Source of the DNA: Marisa cornuarietis
Taxonomy: Eukaryota; Mollusca; Gastropoda; Architaenioglossa; Ampullariidae
DNA: 64,000 nucleotides
Reading direction: 5' to 3'
Assembly: GCA_004794655.1 (NCBI GenBank)
Contig: SMMW01000554.1
Coordinates: 10,066,501 to 10,130,500, forward strand
Shown here one piece after another: positions 30,816-44,900 of this stretch (its first letter is position 1; each line of letters starts with the position of its first letter). The notes under the pieces were generated by a model that made no database searches, was not told the DNA's origin, and was given only the letters and a program-made list of their open reading frames with translations. The position numbers and the translations under genes are program-made.

Positions 30816-30827
30816 CAAACTGAGTAA
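30816..30827 (+). repeat. Target-site duplication, right copy, of the RTE-type LINE
   Basis: caaactgagtaa directly after the (GAT)n tail; identical to 26439-26450. Confidence 0.85.
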
Positions 30828-31970
30828 TACGAATAAGGGTTTAACAGAAAAGAATTGCATACTATTTCAGACAAAGCGTGTCTGCATGCCCACAAACAGT
30901 TGAAATAGTAAGAGTGAGAAGAAATGTATGTCACCCAGGAAAGAGGGTCTTCCAGAAGCTGGCTAAAAAGAAATGATGCCTCTCCAGTATGGAAAGTCAG
31001 TGTCATTTTGTTAGGGAGTTAATATAATGTCAACCTTTTTAGAAAAAAAATACATTCATCAATGACGGTTTAGATAGAGAAGAGTCATTCCCAGAGACCA
31101 ATATATTAAGAACCCTACTCGCGAAAACAAATTGCAAAGTCAGGATATGAACTAAACGTCTCACCTTGAAATCGAAATACCTTGTCGGCTTATTGTGAAC
31201 AATCCTCGCAGTCGGTCATCTGATCTCCCGTTTCGTCTCCTACTACTGAGTGAAGACACTCAGGTGCCTCTTTTCCAGACAAGGGGGCCGAATGTTAACC
31301 CTTTAGCTGCTCCGCTGGAAATATCGAACCAACGCATGAAGGGAAAATGAAGAAAGACGGGAAGAGGGGGATGGAGGCGGACGAAGGATGGTGGTCGCAC
31401 TCTAAGAGGTGCGAGTTTTATAGTCACGTGATTTGCTGTGACGGGGCCAGTTTAACACTGAGTGACAGGCTTCCAACTTCGATATTTTTTCTGTTCAGCA
31501 TCGTGACATTCTCTCGGGCGGTAGTCAATGCATAGTCCAGCTCTTTCAGACTGGTCATGTAATAGGAGTATATGAAGAATCTACGTATAAATGCATGTAA
31601 TATTCAAAGTGATCTGTAATATCTACATGCATGCCAAGGACAGTAAATGTGAGCCCGCATAGCGACGCCACGGATAGTTTTACAAGTGCTGCTGCTTTCG
31701 GTTGCGTCCGGACGGAGGGGAGTGTGGGTGGACGTGTCTTGATGAGGTCTGTTGCTACCATTACAGGCACTTTGTACCGCTCTAGCGAGCAGGAAAATGG
31801 AAAGCGAGCAACTTGGCAATAGGGCAACTTCCTTGACGACATCAGTGGGGAGTCTATAGTAGGACATTATGGCCTTAATTTCAAGCTGAATATGATGAGG
31901 CCTGAATGAAAATACGAGCACAATCATGCGCGTGGACGCATGTGTGTATGTCCGTATGTGTGTTTATATA

Positions 31971-31974
<4 letters not shown>

Positions 31975-32019
<45 letters not shown>
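31975..32019. repeat. (GT)n microsatellite
   Basis: Uninterrupted TG repeat of ~45 bases. Confidence 0.95.
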
Positions 32020-32021
<2 letters not shown>

Positions 32022-32110
32022 TACTCTGTCTTCATGTCACATATATTGGTTGCAGACTATTCTTATCGTATGGATAAATTTTGACGGGAGGGAGGGGGAC
32101 AGAAGTCTGC

Positions 32111-32215
<105 letters not shown>

Positions 32216-32456
32216 CCTATTTTGTGCTAAAGTAATTAATTCAATGAGTCAGATAACGTTTATATCATTTTCAGTCAGTGCTTTGAGTATCCTTTAAAAT
32301 ATGTTACAGCTTGCTGTGAACCGAACACAGTGGATTTTTTTTTTAAGGATTCAGCAATAAACTGTCTCTGCGATGTCAATCTGCGAGACAAGTGCGGGTA
32401 ACTAGTGGCAGCTCATAACCGTTACGACACGCAGGATATGTGAAACGCTATTGCTA

Positions 32457-32457
<1 letters not shown>

Positions 32458-32537
<80 letters not shown>
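32458..32537. repeat. (AC)n microsatellite
   Basis: Pure AC repeat of ~80 bases, the longest pure one in this intergenic region. Confidence 0.95.
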
Positions 32538-32541
<4 letters not shown>

Positions 32542-33331
32542 TTTTCTTAGGACAGATTTCGTCTTGGAAGTTGTTTCATTATTAAAGTTAAAACAGATCA
32601 TGGATGAGGATGATTAAGAAAAGCCGATGTTAAGCTAATTAATATAGATGGTTGTTTAAAGACTTTTCATTAGTTCTCTATAATTTGTTTCTTGTAAAAT
32701 GAAAAAAACGCACCTCACCCCCACAAACTTATGGTTTCTCAAAGATGAATAATTTTAAAATAGTTTCAGCTTGAGGTCATTTCTACTAGCCTTCACGAGA
32801 TCAGTTGAACACCATGGCGAATACCGATATCTCGAGAAAGGTTGGCATAAAAAATCCCGCGACCTTCAGTAAATACTGTGGTCTAACAACCGGGTTCGAA
32901 AGTCGTGCAGACAAGCCTCTGTTGATATTTAACATTGCATCTCATCTAATGTGTTCCTGAGTGCATCGCCATACCGCTGAGTGGACGAAGACGTGTGCAT
33001 ACATTCATGCCAGTGAATACAAACTAATTTTTTTTATTTCCTTCCTCCCGCGCTCGCAGAAGAATTACCGACACGCGTGAACACGCACACGCACACACCA
33101 CGTCTATAAACACACAAACACACACACCACGTCCACAAACATATACATACAAACAAACACACACAAACACACACCAACTCACGTGCACATACAAAACATC
33201 CGAAAACACACACATACAAACACACAGAGACAAAAACACCCCCGCACGCCCGTAGACGCATACATTCAGAAACATGCAAACACAAATATGCATATAAAAG
33301 CACACACGCACGCTCAAACAATCGCATACAA

Positions 33332-33356
33332 CACACACACACACACACACACACAC
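33332..33356. repeat. (AC)n microsatellite at the end of a CA-rich tract
   Basis: Pure AC stretch closing a degenerate CA-rich region that begins near 33080. Confidence 0.85.
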
Positions 33357-34326
33357 TTTTAACATTGCTTGGCTCTTTCTGTCTGTCTCTCTCCCTTATT
33401 TCTACTTGTCTATCTCTCCCCAGCGCACACTTACTCCCACACGTACGCAAGGGAGCACACGTACCCAGCGACTGACCATCCTCGTGTCCCACAGCGGTTA
33501 CCCCCCACCTTCCCCATCTCTACCCACACCAACGTAAAAAAAAAACAAAACCTCGTGACACTAAGCCACCCAGGAAGTACCGTTTGAAGGCAGGCCTGAT
33601 GTTGAATGTATGTGCAACATCTACCCATGTTTGTCATCGCGTGGGGAGGTTTAACCACATAAGAGGTGCAGGACGATTTGACAGAGCGTCACGGCTGCGT
33701 GAAACGTCACCACAACAACTGCCTTCAAATACAACCCTCGCTTGTACTCAGCTCTCAATAGTTTCTGTGAAGGTAACGCGGATTCTGCATTCAGTCTCTT
33801 CGTGACTGTAAGTTGCATTTGGTATGCATATGTACCTCTAAAAGTAAACTTTCTGTAACACTATCTATCGTACAAACGAAGTAACAGTATGGCTATTAAT
33901 TTATTTTAAGTCAGCAATCGACATAAGATTCCAAACATTTTTTTTTTCATTTTCAAAGATGCACACAACTGGAGATAATGCAGCTGTTTGTGGAATCGCC
34001 TAGATTTGTGTAGACGGGGCGTATAACAGTTATCAAACTCCATGTATATAGAAGCAGTGTTGGATATTATTGTTTTAGATTACTGGAACATTAGAATAAC
34101 AGATTATGTAATCCGGGAAAGCATCTTGCTCATTTTATTAGCACCATTGAGATGAAATGTGTCAGTTTTACTGAAGAAACAAAGTGACAATGACAGAGGA
34201 AAAGAGAGAGTTTATTCGTTTCGTTGAGAATGTTTTCATGCTTCTGAACATTTATCGACACTGTTCACGTGGTTTCCTTTCATAAAACAGATTTTTAAAA
34301 CTCGAGTGCATTCTTGTTGATTCGCC

Positions 34327-34470
34327 ATGTCAGTCTTCAAGGCGGTGTCCGCAATAGCTCTGCTGGTGCTGTTCGTGCACACGGAGGCCCAGTACTACGT
34401 TCCAGGCGCCAGTGTGAACTATTATCAACAGACTCCTGACCTCATACCCCCCAACATGATGATCATGCAG
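34327..34470 (+). CDS. Peroxidase exon 1 (signal peptide)
   Basis: ATG at 34327 starts MSVFKAVSAIALLVLFVHTE, a clear signal peptide. The exon ends MMIMQ before gtacct, phase 0. Confidence 0.82.
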
Positions 34471-37400
34471 GTACCTGCACTTCGTCCTACAAAACAATCA
34501 GTCTGACTTTCTTCGAGATTTTACATCCGACATTAAGATGCCTTAAAACGCGTATCTCCTCTACAGCCTTTAGTAATTGTTACTGAAACTTAACCAAAGC
34601 CCGAGACTGAAACAGTCCAAACGAGAAGAGGTATCTCGCTTTATTTTATTGCTTCAGGTCCCGTGTACTTCACTCAGATGTCAGACAGTAATTTTCCTTA
34701 TCAGAGTCTTAACCATAAGCTTCAAAGTTTTTCTCCTTAGTTATGTACTGTGTCTTTTCAAGCTGTCGCACGCTGCATAAACAAGCCGCATATCAGTGGC
34801 TGCCATTGTCGGATGTCTTACCTTAGAATCTAAGATAATAGGATATTTGTCATCCAAAAGTGTCAATTTTTCCGACATACTGCATCAAACATTTTTTTTT
34901 TTAGAATTGCTCCATAGAAATTCAAAATGAACAAACTACTGTACACTGAGACTTTTGTCCAGTTTGATCAAGTAACTTCATAAAATAAAGGAAACTTGTG
35001 TAGCTTTTCATGGCATCTAGAAAATCTCATGAAAGAGATAAAAATTATTTGTCATCTAATTCTCAGTCGAGAATCTTAACAGCAGGCTGGCGTACGAGGA
35101 AGTCTGCAAAATATAATGGTCTTTGTTTTGGCTTAAAGATAAGAAGTTGCTGCGATTCTGTTGATTAGGTAAAGCAGACGACAACTGTGACGTACATAGC
35201 GGCCCCTGTCTCCTCATCCCTGGGTCAGTTCGTACTGAGTAACCCCCAGGGTCTCGTGGCTGCATCGCAGCGGGCGAATCAGCGAATGCAAGACTTGGCA
35301 CTAGAGGCCTTGAACATGAAGCGCATTGGTGAGTTCAGAAGAGAAGGGAGATCGATGACATACAGTCTGTGCATATCACGTACTTTAAGGCTTTTGCTGA
35401 GCCTTTAGGCGAATATAACAGACAAAGACATTTAACTAATTTTAGCTGAAGTTTTTTTCCTCTCATTTGACTCTGGTGAAAACTTTCTGTACTGAAAAAG
35501 AACTGCTGCGCCATATACTGACTTAGGCGGTCAATTACTTGCTATTTTCTTTCATTGGAAACACAAAAATATGACGCAGTTAATCAAAATTCATCCATTA
35601 AAGGAAAAACACAAATAAGAAGGTTAGCGGGACAAGAACTGGACGAAGATGTAGTGCGGGCAAACCAAACGCTTGCTGTCAACAGTCGAAGTTAAGGGCT
35701 CCTTTGTCGTGTGTGTTCCTCTTTGGATGAAGATGTTAGAACTGAAGGCCGAGAAGCACACACTACACCAAGTTTTCTCCGTCTTTACCAGGTCTCGACA
35801 ACTCGCGCTCGGACAGCACGTACGGGAGACACACGATCTTCATCGGCACTAAAGCGTTGGCCAGGGCCTTCATGGACGACAAGACGCTTATCGACTACCT
35901 GCTGGAGGAAATGTTTTCCGCGTAAGACAGACATTAATATTAATCTGGTGCTTCCTCTAAAACGATGGTAAAGCCAGTTTTCTTGCCTTTTCTGGGATAC
36001 ATCAGGTCGAAGCTGTTTGCCATTTTTGTTTTGTCCGTTTCTTTTTCTGATTGCTGTTGGTAATTCTCCATTGGTATGCAAAAAAAAAAAAAAAAAAAAA
36101 AAGAAAAAGAAAAAAAAGATCCTACTCTATGAACACGTGTTCTACCCTCGTTACCGCAGGCCACCATGTGCACAGTCGTTAAGGCAAAGCTCTTTGCTAA
36201 GCTGCTAGCGTGTCACAAGCACTAGACTCAGCTGCTAGCGCGACTGTCCACCTGGCCACTGACCGCCAGCGCCTGTCTGCTCTGCTGTGAGTGCAGTGGC
36301 TGTGCCCAGTGGAGGCCTTTGTCTGCAATAGTGGAACAGCAAACGACTCCAAATTTCTTCTTTCCTCCGGCAACAAAACTTGATGCTTTCCTCACTATGG
36401 TCGACAGTGTGTACTGAAACTTTAGGTCTCTAGTAATTAGAGCAAAGAGCTGACCTTATTTTGAGCGAAATTCTACAGCATTTAAACAAAATTTTAAGCT
36501 GCAGCATCTTGACCACTTTCTTTCCATTTTGTCAGACCGTGTGAGGCAGGCTTGGGGGCAGCAAGTTTCCTTTCCCTTTCTAACAAAGCCATTCTTGCCA
36601 GATAAATTAAAAACCCTTCGTGTGTAAACTGACTATTGGGAAAGGTGCTCGCTCTGAACACACTGTATTCATTGGCATGCCGCATTGTTGTAAATAAATA
36701 CAGCTGCTACTGGTGCTGCTGCTGCTGCTGCTGCTGCTGCAAATATTGCTGTTCAGTTCCTGAAGATAAACAACTGCTCTCAGAACTGTTTTAGGGCTGT
36801 CAATATAGCTTTACTGTCGATGCAAGCATTATTATAACGACTTTAATATATTTAAGTAATACTTATTACTTAACTCCGCTCTTGCTATTATTGCTATATT
36901 GTACTTCTTAAGTCGATGGCATGTTTCCACTTTCTAACGCTAAGCGATTACATGTTATGACTCAACGTCAACGATGTCACTCCAGAGACTCTTAGCAGCA
37001 CTCCCTGACAGCGTGACGCTCAACGTTACGCACAGCGTGCAACGCCACTTAATGCCGTGTACGTCACTTGGTAGAATGAGCCTGACCGCCTCCAGCGTGG
37101 AGCAGCTGATGCAGCAAGTCATCGTGTACAACAAGCAGGGCGACACCCAGCCCCTGGGGCCGTTGTACCAGTCCGGGTTCCCCTCTGTCGTCACCACGGT
37201 CAGCCCCATCACCACCACCTCCGCCCCCAGCTCCCCGGAAAGTAACCTGCGGTGCCAGAGCTCAGTGGAGCTCAAGTGCGACCCGGAGCTCAAGTTCCGC
37301 ACGCCGGACGGCACGTGCAATAATCTGGTGCATAACCTGTGGGGCAGCGCTCTCTCGCCCTTGAGAAGGATTCTGCAGCCCAAGTATGGTGATGGTGAGT

Positions 37401-38945
37401 GGCTGTAGCGGATAGTGACTCGAGTGAGTTCGATGATGATGTGTGCATTGAGTGAGTTTGGTGATGATGAGTGTCTTGGGTGAGTTCGGTGATGGTTAGC
37501 GCCTTGAGTGAGTTCGGTGATTGTGAGTGTCTTGAGTGAGTTCGGTGATGGTGAGTGTCTTGAGTGAGTTCGGTTATGGTGAGTACCTTGAGTGAGTTCG
37601 GTGATCGTGAGTGCCTTGAGTGAGTTCGGTGATGGTTAACGCCTTGACGGAATTCGGTGATGGTGAGTGCCGTGAGTATGGTGATCCTCTCTCGAGTACG
37701 ATAATGGCGAGTGGGTTCAGTGAGTAGTAAGTAGGAGGCCGCTCGCCTTGAGCTGTCGTTTCACACCTGTGTGTGTGTGAGAGAGAGAGAGGGGAGACAA
37801 AGAAAAAGCGTGCGCGTACTGTTAGAGTTGTTGGAGCAGTAGCAGCAAAAAACTCGCACGACTGAGTACGTGTGCACTATGTCCTTGCAACCACACTCCC
37901 TTACTTCACTACTTCTGCCTGTTGATCAGGTGTCTCTGCTCCCCGCACGACATCAACTCACAGTCAGAACCCCCTACCATCCGCTCGAGCCATCAGCGTC
38001 CTCATCCACCCATCAGGTCCCGGTAACCTGATGACGTCACTGACACACATGGTCATGCAGTGGGGGCAGTACTTAGATCACGACATCACCAGCACACCAA
38101 TTCAAACAGGTGAGTGCGGACAGGTGCGTCTTTTTCACCTTTCAAATAGGGTATTCGGAAGGTAATTGGGAAGGCTCAACTGCCGTTTGCATGATGCGCC
38201 TTGGCGTTTAGCCTGGGGTTCGTCGACGTTTGCAAACATTCTCGGGGTTTTTTCGAGGTCCATCTTAAACGTTCTGAACAAGTAGTGAGTGCACACAAAA
38301 CAGAAATATCAATATTTCCAGTGTTCAAACCATTCTGTGTGTAAAGACAGCGGCATAGACGGCAAGCATATTACTCACACGTGTAGTAAAAAGTAAATAA
38401 AGAGAAAATTAATTTTTGTACGAGTTTTATACTTTAGCGATGGACATGGATCAGGTGTTATCCCTACGCTAAGCAGCTGCTTTCTAGCAGAGCCAGAATG
38501 ATCGTACAGGCGTACAGTGATCTATGCTTTGAATCAGAACAATACAATAGTCTAATTTTTAGCAAAATAGTTTTAATCCTGGGTTTGCTCGCCTATAATA
38601 TATACGCCAAAATAGGCTTTTCTGTTTGATTTGTAAATTAGCCAATCCAGATTTATCCGGTGTTTAAGAAGAAGAAACAACAGTAGCATAAGAAACAGCA
38701 GTAGATTTCTATCTTTGGCTTATGTAATCTGTAACAAAGCTATGATCGACGCTTTTTTTGACAGCCCTTCGTTTCTAACCAAAGAACACGGACTTCTATG
38801 TACGCATGGTTCTTAATGAATATTCCTGATGTTGTCAGCGGCTGATGGCAGTGCTCTGACGTGTTGTGTTGATGAGGCGCCACCCGTAAGCAACACCCGC
38901 TTCAGCGTCAGCAACAGGTGGGAGGCCTCTTGTGTTCGCACTTTT

Positions 38946-38983
<38 letters not shown>

Positions 38984-41900
38984 AATTGTGCGGTTTATAT
39001 AGCTCGGTGGGGGGGGGAGTGTAAGGGGAATTTGTGTTTTACGCCGAGCCAGCAACTAAGGCTATATCACGGCAAGGCAGCCAGCCCTGTAAACAGTTTC
39101 TACATGCAGTTTAAGAACAGCGTGCTCGAGACGAGAGCTGAACCCAGGACAGCCAGCCTTCACTGTATTGGTGACAGGCACTAACCGTTGCGTCACTGGA
39201 TCGCCCTTATATAAGCTCGGAATAACTCGTAAAGGAGCGTGGTCTCAGTGCATGAGGACATGAAAAGTGTATGAAGGAAAGGAAGGATGAACAACAGTAT
39301 CAACAAAAAGACAAGCAGAGAAAACAAACAGGGACGACTGAGGGTTACATCAATTTACAGAGCAGATAAAAAGTCGTCCCATGACCTTTTTCGTGTCGTT
39401 AGAGGGGGAGGTGTTAGAGACCTCACTTTAATCGGGCCAGCTTTATGTGAGGATGGTGCCCATCTCCCCCCTTACTGCCTTACCTTCTCCAAACCTTGTT
39501 GGAGTCCGATACCCATTTCCACCAATTGGGTCGACTGGGAGAAATGAGCTAAACGGGTATCGAACCGGAGTGCCTCTCAGTTCGGACGCCAGAGCAGGAC
39601 AGACTAGCTACTAGAGGTTAAAAAGAACAGAGAGAACGGGTTAGTCGATAAACCAGCATTGTGTAGACAGACGCGCAGCAAATGCATCGATATATGGGGG
39701 CCAAAAAAGAGACATACAATTTTAAAAGACGTGTGCGGAAACGATAAAGACAGGTATTTAGTGAGTGATGGTATGATGATTTTGCAACCCGAAATTATAG
39801 CAGTTACTCTACCAGGCGTTGGACGAAGGTAATGACTTCGGGCAAAGCTCACTGGAGTTAAAGGGAAAAGCAATGTCAAATGAAAAGCTGGGCTTAAATG
39901 ATAAATACTGGCATACTGAATCATGTCCGATCAACAATTCATGTTGCAAAACGATCGTTGACTTCGGGCTTACTCACGAAGGCCGCCATGTTTGTGAACT
40001 CTTTTGCGAAAGAAAACAGGCTGATGACGTAGTCAGACCCACTGAAAAAGAAAAGTGTCGAGCGATGCTGTGTATCGCCAAACTAAGAAGCGCACTGCAA
40101 AGTGGTGATGAGCAATCACAAAAATTTGCTTGGAGCGTAATAGTTCGTGCCTTCCGAAACTCGTTATCTTCATGACGAGAACCTCGACATGCCCAATGCA
40201 CAGAAAACATCGAACAAAGACCGAAAGATAACACCTGTAGCCATACTGGGCCACGCGGAAGAGACAAAACAACTTGCATGTCTTTTATCCATCGGCTAAA
40301 TAACCCTCCCCGCCAACAAAAGTACACATTTACTATTCCATAAGAAAACCGAAAATGCAGCAAACAAAAGAAGAAACTCAGTCGATCACACAGAACAAAG
40401 TTAAATTTAAAAACTGCCTCCTCAAGCACACGAGGCGATGGGAGCAGGTAACTTTCCAGTACGCTGCTACTCCTAATTCAAACAAGTAGACGAGGTTTTG
40501 GGAAGGGGGTAGAAAATAGCACCAGTGAGATGGAGATGGGCAGTATGAAAGAATGAAGAAGAATGTAAGCGGGAAAGTCGATGAGAAGCCATTATCTAAG
40601 ATTAATGCACAATGACGGACTTAAAACTAGTTTCGTGCATTTAGGGGTTGACGAGTTATCATGTCACATCCTCCTAAAGCGAAACACGTTTTTCCCTCCT
40701 TGCTCTCCATCGTAAAAGCTTTTCTGTAATATAATTCCTGAACGAATAAAAAATTTCGAGAAAATGTGATCGTTTAAACATCCCCAATAGCATCAGCTAA
40801 AGACCAACAAGAACATTTTTATTTAAATAAATCAATGAATAAACGAATGAATGAATAAATGAATGAATGAGGGGAGGCGAGAGAACCCAAAAATAAGTAC
40901 TGTATTCAAATGTCTGAACTGCCTGAGGACATATGTCTCAATCTCTTGCCAGATGCACACTTTTATAGGCTCAAAGAATAACATATTATACACGCACTCA
41001 CACATATATATTACACGATTACACTTCCAAGACTATTTTATATTGGTATATTTTCTTATTGTCTCACAGGACCGCCTGCTTTCCAATTTCCATTCCATCT
41101 TACGATCCCTATTTCAAGGGACGTAGCTGCTTTAGTTTCACCCGATCATTGCAGGTGACCAACAGCAACTGTAAGCAAGGTATGGCTCTTTGTCTGGAAA
41201 CACTGTATACGGCTGTGCTTGCAATATACTTACTCCCTTGAAGATCTACATGATTCTTAAGCAGCATAAGGAGAAGTGCCTACTAATGAGCGCTTCCATT
41301 GGCACTCACCTTATGTATGCGCCGCATGTGAAAAATTCTCACCCTTTATGTAAACCAGTTAGGGGTTAGTATAGCACCACTCCTATACTTTCACCACCTA
41401 GGTTATTATTGTCCTTTCCCACCGCTAGGAGGGCTTATTAGTGCACTTAAGTTCTTTGCTTCCCCCCTCTTGAACTTTAAGTGGAAGGTGGGATGTTCCC
41501 CAGTGGATCAAGTATGCTGTTCTTATTACAATCTCTGCTTTCCGATTGCTCGAGTAATAGGTTTTAAGACGCCTTGTGTTAATCGCGATTCGACTGTATC
41601 CTCTTAGTCTGCTGTGACGCAGACAGTTTGTGAACACGTCTGTCTTTGCTGCAGTCCCGGTGGAGCAGCTGAACCAGCTGACAGCTTATGTGGATGCCTC
41701 CCAGGTGTACGGGTCCTCCGCTGAAGAGCAAAAGGGGCTGCGATCTTTCCAAGGGGGTGAGTTTGATATGTGACGTAAGTGTGACATTAATGACACCCTT
41801 TCTCTCTTTATTCCATCCTCTTTCTGAGTAAGCTTTCCTTCCTCTTTGTAAGCTTTACCCCGCAAATCAAAATAGCTTAGAGACTGTGGTCCCTTTCGAG

Positions 41901-44900
41901 AGAACCTGAACCGTTAGCTGATTTCACTCTTGCTAAACGCATACTCTGGGTCCCAGAAAATGTAAATAAACCAATGGTCGTAACTGTACGTAAAGCTGGC
42001 TCTGAGACAGCTCTAGACCCAAAATAAATCATTGTCCTCTTGGCTCAACTTCCGCCCAGACATCAACGACTGGCAACCGGTCAGAGGCAGCTGAGTTGGG
42101 TCCACTTCCATCACATGAAGGGTAAGGGTGGAGATCGGGAAGTGGCGTGGAAAGGGAAGAATAGCAACTTTAAAGGCACATGTGTACCAGTTTGTCTCCA
42201 CGGTACCAGCGTTTTCTGAAACTGATTATTGATATAGGAGTTCGTTTTGCAGGGCAGCTGAAGACCTCTGGGAATGACCTTTTGCCCAAGGATAAGGCAG
42301 AGTCATGCGTGTTAAACAACCCCAATAGGGACTACTGCTTCAAGGCGGGTGAGGATATGAAGTTGTACACACTTCTTTAGGCACAAAATTATAGTCTTTT
42401 ATTAAGATTAAATTTATTTAGATTCCGATTAAACTCTACGTTTTTTTAACCAGAGCAATAGCTTTTTTAATCGAAGACTTTTGTGCTTTTTAGCCAACGC
42501 TATAGTGCATTCTTAGCTAAAATTCTTACCTTGTAACCAAAGCACAATGCATTTCAGATACAACTATAGTGCTTTACTAACCGTGCTTTTTAGCTGAAAC
42601 TTCCAAACTTGTTCTTCTCAGGTGACCTTCGCGTCAACGAGCAGATGGGGCTTGCTAGCATGCATACTGTGTGGATGCGAGAACACAACCGACTGGTGCA
42701 AAAACTGGCCGCCGTTAATCCTCACTGGAACGACGAACGCCTTTTTCAGGTCTAAACTTCGACGGTGACTCGTTCATATAGTCATCTGCAATGTGACAGT
42801 ATCCCTGGTCTTTCAACCAGAACGTGAATACTGGCCCCGGGGAATGGGCACGTGGGCACTAGTTACTCAACCTAGCCGCCCCCCCGTCAACATTCGCTGC
42901 AGGGGAAAACACACGTAATCACACGTCGGTCATTCAATTACACAACTTGGCTCACGAGCCCCCACCCCTGCTCTTCCCCGAACACAATACTCAACGACGT
43001 GTGATTTCAATGGAACAATAAAGAAAAGATTTATTAATTACAAAAACCATTTCAAACAAAACACAATCAAATGGACTCGTCTAGGGGGGTCCCAATACTT
43101 TCCGTGCTAAAGCGTACTTCTGATGTTACAGTGCTGTTAACTCTCGTTACAAATACCATACACACTCGCAAGCGCACCAACTTAGCTCTGTTACAGCTGG
43201 TTTGTTGTGAGTCCAATACTTCTGCTGACTGTCAGGACACACTGACGATTTCCCTCGAAGTATTGACTGATGGTCCGTCGTCTTCCTCCTCGAACTGCCA
43301 ACCACGTCAGAGAGTGACGACTGCTCTCCCGGCGACACAGATTCGAGCTTTGCGCCTCTCCTGGGCACACACGTGGTTTCTTCGACGACTGTAATGCCAC
43401 GTACAGCCGCCAAGCAAACACCACCACAGACGGTCTCAGTCCTTGAGAACCGACGACTTCTAGCGGCCTCAACGTTGAACGTCTACCCCTCACACCGGTA
43501 GAGCGAGCCCACAGTCACGTAGCCCTTCCTTCCACGGCGACAACAGGCAGTCTTGACAGTCCGTCGTCAATTACTTGCCTCCTTCTCTCAAGGTTCTCTA
43601 ACCCAACTTATTTCCTCCCGAGTCTTGCCCTCGTGGCTAAGACTCGGTCCGAGGCAGAAGTGTAGCTGGCGTTAGAGAGCTGAAGTCGCTTCGGCTATGA
43701 CCCGTTGCTCCGTCCACTCCGACGTTTTTGCCGAAAAAAAGCAAGTGAAGTGTGTTCCTGTCTCTCTATTTATCTCTCTACATTCTCACAGATACATACA
43801 TGGAGGGATGCCATTGGTCACTCACTCATCATCCAATCAGCTACAATTACAGCCAGCAACGAAAGGAGGAAACCTGTCTCTCTGGTCACTGGCCACGCCT
43901 ACAGGTGGTCTCGGTCAGGTGGCTAAGCCTCCCTCCCCCTGTCTAATTACGTAGTTTGGCGGCAAACAGGTGTGCGCCTTCGAGGTATCTTTCTCCCTCT
44001 CCCTAGACGTTTGTTGACGTTTAGCCAGCCATCGGTCACGCATGGCGGCCGAAATCACTTAGAGCTGTCTGCTCCACGCGCCATTTAGGCGTCCATACCA
44101 AACATACGCCCCCTACTTCCTCGCCAAAGGGCCTCAGGCTTGTCAACAGCCGCTCTGGACACTAAGCGGGCCGATTGTTACATACCCCCTAGAGTTATCT
44201 CATGACATGCAATTTAATTTCAGCTGCCACGCTCAACATAAAGTGTATCATTTGTCCTCTGGCACAGCGAGCCATTTCTCGGTCTCTGATTAGGACCTAA
44301 ATGTCGTGTCAATAGTTCTAAAACAAGGTCAAAAGGTCATAGATTGTTCTGATACGAAGCAAAGTTTAGATCAGTGTACGCGAATGCAACTGTTCCCAGG
44401 TATTTGTTATGAACATTCCCAAATACTGCACAGTTCTCACAAGCAAAGCTCATTGTCTATAAATATTCTCAAATTAAGAACAGCGTATGTAAATCCTACT
44501 CCAGGTTAGAGATACGCAGGTTTTTTTAAAAGAAAAAATACTTTTCGCTGTTGAAGAACAACCTCGTAGCGATTCACACAGTCTTCATTACAATCTGTTG
44601 TAGGAGACGCGCAAGATAATTGGCGCGCTGTATCAGAAAATCACGTACGGCGATTGGCTGCCGATCGTGCTGGACAGAAATCGCTTTGCCACCAACAACC
44701 TTCAGTTACTGCCGTCTGGCCAACAGAGCAACTTCTACAACCCCAGTGTGGATGCTGGCGTCAAGAACGTAGTCGCTTCTGCCGCTTTTCGCTTTGGACA
44801 CTCCCTCATCAGATCGACCATGTCGCAGGTGAGGCTGGCTTAAAGAGTGACTCTGACTTCAGAGTTTTGGCTGTCTGTACTTTAGCTTGACATCCAGCAA

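Noticed and set aside
33024..33492. 113- and 152-codon minus-strand frames rich in Cys/Val
   Set aside because: They lie over a degenerate CA-rich tract and have no splice or homology support.
39819..40175. 118-codon frame, and a 151-codon frame on the opposite strand
   Set aside because: Both lie in peroxidase intron 6, overlap each other and lack family resemblance.
43071..43954. Frames of 70-107 codons on both strands
   Set aside because: They lie in the GC-richer block of peroxidase intron 10, probably an LTR. None continues across a splice site.
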